This document shows, one piece after another, positions 51,149-53,804 of a stretch of DNA of 53,804 nt (the stretch's first letter is position 1; each line of letters starts with the position of its first letter). Both the position numbers and the translations under genes were made by a program. A model generated the notes under the pieces. It saw only the letters and a list, made by a program, of their open reading frames with translations, ran no database searches and was not told where the DNA came from. Where the stretch lies: contig JAZRSY010000006.1 of assembly GCA_045651765.1 (NCBI GenBank), forward strand, positions 1-53,804, in the 5' to 3' direction. The DNA is from SIG565 sp045651765. Its GTDB lineage: Bacteria; Bacillota; Clostridia; Oscillospirales; Acutalibacteraceae.

Positions 51149-51175
51149 GTAAATTACTTGTCATTTGTAATTTAC
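51149..51175. repeat. Inverted repeat at the ATPase gene end
   Basis: GTAAATTAC (51149-51157), nine bases, GTAATTTAC (51167-51175). It overlaps the ATPase stop codon at 51161. No T-tract follows on either strand. Role unknown. Confidence 0.45.
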
Positions 51176-52615
51176 AATTTGATTAAGATTATAGAGCGTA
51201 ATATTGTCGTTATTATCCGTCTCTGATACAACCTTGTCATCAAACCCTGATTCAGAAAAAAGAGCGTAATAAAACTTTGCAGTCTCTTTAAGTGGTGTCA
51301 GTTTGGTAACTGTATCAAGATACTCAGAATAATCAAACGGTGCATTTTTGAACTTACACTCACCAACCAAATACTCCTTGCCGCCCTTTCCGATACCGAG
51401 AATATCAATCTCGGTTTCAACAACTCTAACGCCTTTTGGTGCATCCTTATCACGCACCGTAGTTTTTCCTGTCCATCTGCCCATTTTTGAATAACGGAAA
51501 GGTAACTCATTTTTCTTCTGCATCTCTCTTACAAACTCTTTGCACACATCCTCAAAGGTAAAGGACGCAAACTCGTGCAATGCCGGTGCGATAACATAAT
51601 CGTAAACGCCGTCTACATCGCCGTCTTCAAGCTGAGAAAAATTCGTAAAACCAAACGCATACCAAAATCTAAAGAAATTATCGGTCAAGCGATAAGTGCC
51701 TCTGTTGGAGTTCGCTTTTTCTTTGCTCTTCGAATCGACTGAAAACTCACGCTCAACAATTCCAAGCTCGATAAGATTTTTAAGATATACACTTGTTTTT
51801 GATGTGTCCTCTACAAGAGATTTTTGGCTGATGTCATTAAGCTTTGTGTTGCCAAGAGCTACCGCCTCAATAATTGAGTTGTATATAGGGGTTTCACGAA
51901 GTTCCTGATGGAGTAAAAAATCAACCTCGCTATATAAAACCGAGCCTTTAGTTAGGATATTTCTCTTAATATTCTCCGCCAATGAAAGCTTTGAACTAAA
52001 CTGACGAAGATAATGCGGAATACCGCCAAGTATGGAATATGCCAATACCTTATCTCTATCCGAATAATTCGGGAAGAATTTAACCGCATCATAAAAGCCC
52101 ATCTCGGTCATTTTATAAATGCCTGTTGCCCTTCCGTAAAGCGGATTTTTTTCGGCAAGTAATTCTTTCTCGATAAAACTCATTGCGCTACCGCACAATA
52201 CAATCATTACATTTTTATCTTTAAGCTCAGCATCCCAAAGATTTTGCAGCACAGAGGGGATGCTTTTATTTCCCTTACACATATAGGGGAACTCATCTAT
52301 GATAAGCAGTTTCTTTTGATCTCCAAAAGGAAAATCTAAAACAGAACGAAAAGCACTCTCCCAATCTGCAAACTCAGAGATATACTGCTTTGCAGGGATA
52401 TCCTCTTTCAGAATATGCTTTGAGAATTTGGAAAGCTGAACTTTATCGGTACTTTGTGTGCAGGAATAAAATACATGCTGTTTTCCTTTGCAAAACTCTC
52501 TTAATGTTTCGGTTTTGCCTACACGTCGTCTGCCATAAAGAACAACAAGCTGACCATTCTCGTTATCAAATTTATCTTGAAGAAACTTTAATTCTGCCTC
52601 TCTTCCAATAAACAT
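51161..52615 (-). CDS. AAA-type ATPase with C-terminal DUF234 nuclease-like domain
   Basis: The 484-residue protein has an ATPase_2-type domain: Walker A LYGRRRVGKTETLREF, Walker B KKLLIIDEFPYM, and sensor region MIVLCGSAMSF. A winged-helix part (NTKLNDISQKSLVEDTSKTS) and a DUF234 domain follow; ETEIDILGIG and LVGECKFKN give the acidic and E-x-K residues of a PD-(D/E)xK nuclease core. Such proteins are common in mobile and accessory DNA; their role is not known. GGAGG lies seven bases before the ATG. The gene has its own promoter with two operator-like palindromes, so it is probably repressed by a DNA-binding protein, perhaps itself. Confidence 0.85.
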   Translation of the reverse strand: MFIGREAELKFLQDKFDNENGQLVVLYGRRRVGKTETLREFCKGKQHVFYSCTQSTDKVQLSKFSKHILKEDIPAKQYISEFADWESAFRSVLDFPFGDQKKLLIIDEFPYMCKGNKSIPSVLQNLWDAELKDKNVMIVLCGSAMSFIEKELLAEKNPLYGRATGIYKMTEMGFYDAVKFFPNYSDRDKVLAYSILGGIPHYLRQFSSKLSLAENIKRNILTKGSVLYSEVDFLLHQELRETPIYNSIIEAVALGNTKLNDISQKSLVEDTSKTSVYLKNLIELGIVEREFSVDSKSKEKANSNRGTYRLTDNFFRFWYAFGFTNFSQLEDGDVDGVYDYVIAPALHEFASFTFEDVCKEFVREMQKKNELPFRYSKMGRWTGKTTVRDKDAPKGVRVVETEIDILGIGKGGKEYLVGECKFKNAPFDYSEYLDTVTKLTPLKETAKFYYALFSESGFDDKVVSETDNNDNITLYNLNQIVNYK

Positions 52616-52635
52616 ATCAAAACCTCCGTAAATTC

Positions 52636-52697
52636 AAATCGTGATTTACTAAATCGTGATTTGATAATATTATATATCACAATTTTAAAAAAATCAA
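52636..52697 (-). promoter_or_regulatory. ATPase promoter with two AAATCnnGATTT operators
   Basis: On the minus strand TTGATT (52697-52692), 17 bases, TATAAT (52674-52669). Two identical 12-base palindromes AAATCACGATTT (52636-52647 and 52651-52662) lie 15 bp apart between the -10 and the ribosome-binding site. A degenerate copy lies upstream of the -10. Confidence 0.7.
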
Positions 52698-52713
52698 GTG
52701 TTTTAAAAAAATT

Positions 52714-52746
52714 TGAGGACACAAGTCTAAAAGAACTGTGTCCTCA
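52714..52746 (-). terminator. Terminator of the serine recombinase gene
   Basis: TGAGGACACA and TGTGTCCTCA form a 10-bp stem with a 13-base loop; on the minus strand AAATTTTTTTAA follows. It separates the recombinase from the ATPase unit. Confidence 0.9.
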
Positions 52747-52760
52747 TACTAATTATTTCA

Positions 52761-53804
52761 TTATTTATTGTCTTCCAAAAGATACTCTTGCAGTTTAAAT
52801 TTAACCATAATACTCGGCTGACCGTCAGCGCCGCTGATGATAACCTTGTCTATAAGCTGGTCACACACATGCTTCTTTTCTTCAATGCTCATTACTCCCC
52901 AAGACTTTTGAAGGTCACGTAAAAGCTCCTTAGAACGTTCAACCTTAATAGCGATAGTAGATTTTTTGCTCTCATTTTCCACCGCCTCTTGCAGTCGGTC
53001 GATTTCTCGCTCACGTTCACTGATAACCTCTAAAAGCTGTTCGGTGCCCTTTTCTGCGTAAATGTTATAAAGACGTTTAATCTCTTCTTGCTTGCGGCGA
53101 ATTTTCAATTTAAGGTTATCCAACACCTCAAACTGCGAAACTGTCTTCTTTGTATTTTTATTATTAAGGTAAGACATCTGGAACAATTCTTGCACAACCG
53201 CCTCTTCAACATCCTCAGCAAAATATTTTAGATTCTTACAATCGGGATCTTTTATAAGATACTGTTTTGTAGTTTGCTGAGAATAGCAGACGATTTTTAC
53301 ACTCTTGCCCCATTTTTGATAGCGCATTTTGGCACCACAATCCCCACAAATTAAAAGCCCGCTTAAAAGATATTGTGAACGGGCATAGGTTATGCTACGG
53401 CGTTCCATTTCTTCTTGCGCCTCATAAAATATTTTTTCGTCAATAAGCGGCTCGTGATTGCCTGCGTACTCCTTACCCTTATAGACCAAATATCCAAGTG
53501 AGGTGCGGCGTGTTAAAATCTGCACAACAATACGCTCACCCTTGAAACCCAACAAATCTGAAATTTTTGCAGGCGGCATCTTTTCCTCAACATACAAACG
53601 AAAGATTTCCTGAACCTTTTCCTTTTCTTCGGGGACAACATCATAGTTTCCGGTTTCACGATTATATCTGTAGCCATAGGGTTGATTACCGCCACCCATT
53701 GGCTTACCCGACTTTATGCGTTCCTCACGACCGCGTTTCATTTTATAAACAATTTGATCACGGTCATACTCTGCAAGGCCGGCAAACAACACCAACATCA
53801 GTTT
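52761..53804 (-). CDS. Large serine recombinase (5' end outside window)
   Basis: The frame is open to the window edge, so the N-terminal catalytic part with the nucleophilic serine is outside. Visible are the end of the resolvase domain (KLMLVLFAGLAEYDRDQIV), the recombinase domain (GKPMGGGNQPYGYRYN, KISDLLGFKGERIVVQILTR), a zinc ribbon (LLICGDCGAKM with a later Cys pair at VCY and DCKNL), a long coiled coil (DNLKLKIRRKQEEIKRLYNI onward) and a C-terminal tail. This is the layout of large serine integrases such as phage integrases and SpoIVCA, the enzyme that excises the sigK skin element. It lies next to the interrupted sigG. Confidence 0.92.
   Translation of the reverse strand, partial: KLMLVLFAGLAEYDRDQIVYKMKRGREERIKSGKPMGGGNQPYGYRYNRETGNYDVVPEEKEKVQEIFRLYVEEKMPPAKISDLLGFKGERIVVQILTRRTSLGYLVYKGKEYAGNHEPLIDEKIFYEAQEEMERRSITYARSQYLLSGLLICGDCGAKMRYQKWGKSVKIVCYSQQTTKQYLIKDPDCKNLKYFAEDVEEAVVQELFQMSYLNNKNTKKTVSQFEVLDNLKLKIRRKQEEIKRLYNIYAEKGTEQLLEVISEREREIDRLQEAVENESKKSTIAIKVERSKELLRDLQKSWGVMSIEEKKHVCDQLIDKVIISGADGQPSIMVKFKLQEYLLEDNK

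Larger units (their letters stand above)
51021..53804. mobile_element. End of an integrated element with large serine recombinase, inserted in sigG
   Basis: Homology to sigG stops near 51021-51033. The DNA beyond holds two inverted repeats, an AAA ATPase/DUF234 gene and a large serine recombinase that runs off the window. Codon use of these two genes is less AT-biased than that of the neighbours. The second end is not visible, so size and content of the element are unknown. Confidence 0.65.

Noticed and set aside
52636..52662. CRISPR-like repeat
   Set aside because: Only two 12-base palindromes with a 3-base gap next to a promoter; operators fit better. No CRISPR array or cas gene is seen.

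Overview
The window is a chromosomal segment of an endospore-forming, low-GC Firmicute, most likely an uncultured gut member of class Clostridia. The evidence is an AT-rich sequence with strong Shine-Dalgarno sites, mDAP-type peptidoglycan genes (asd-dapA-dapB and a MurE with the DNPR signature), and many sporulation and germination genes: spoVAC, spo0A, spoIVB, ylmC/ymxH, sigG and a gerA-type operon. The exact genus cannot be set from the sequence.

Layout. 1-8.3 kb: a partial GH30 glycosidase, a truncated MocR-type regulator divergent from an ECF-transporter S component, spoVAC, a DegV protein, an XRE membrane regulator, tRNA-Pro(CGG), a YkvI-like transporter, an FkbM methyltransferase, a TIGR04086 protein and yajC. 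8.4-10.6 kb: tgt and queA (queuosine). 10.6-13.4 kb: asd-dapA-dapB (lysine/mDAP). 13.5-18.6 kb: an MGMT-type protein and an operon of typA, a DEDDh exonuclease, a radical SAM protein and a GNAT protein. 18.7-31 kb: a reduced division/cell-wall cluster, mraZ-rsmH-ftsL-spoVD/pbpB-murE-mraY-ftsW-murG-murA-ftsQ-ftsZ, with a clear mraZ promoter and MraZ-type repeats. 31-37.4 kb: a zinc-ribbon membrane protein, a two-gene operon with a SigK-like promoter encoding a SpoIID/peptidoglycan-binding protein, a gerAA-gerAC-gerAB operon and spo0A. 37.6-47.7 kb: a rhamnulokinase, a 2108-residue VWA/isopeptide-repeat surface protein and a three-gene operon for a secreted leucine-rich-repeat protein, a 42-residue peptide and a lipoprotein. 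47.8-51.1 kb: a decayed spoIVB 3' end, an unknown gene, intact spoIVB, ylmC and the 3' part of sigG. 51.1-53.8 kb: the edge of a mobile element with an AAA ATPase/DUF234 protein and a large serine recombinase that runs off the window.

The most interesting feature is at the right end. The sigG reading frame keeps only its C-terminal part (end of region 2.4, regions 3 and 4) and is fused at its 5' side to foreign DNA that leads directly into the ATPase and the serine recombinase. This is the arrangement expected for one end of an integrated element that splits a sporulation sigma-factor gene, comparable to the skin elements that split sigK. The other half of sigG would lie beyond the window, so the split-gene reading is an inference.

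A second theme is translational. In four places (spoVAC, the TIGR04086 gene, murA, spoIVB) a stem-loop starts at or shortly after the stop of the upstream gene, and its 3' arm contains the ribosome-binding site of the next gene. At murA and spoIVB the stems are very long (19 and 16 bp) and lack a terminator T-tract.
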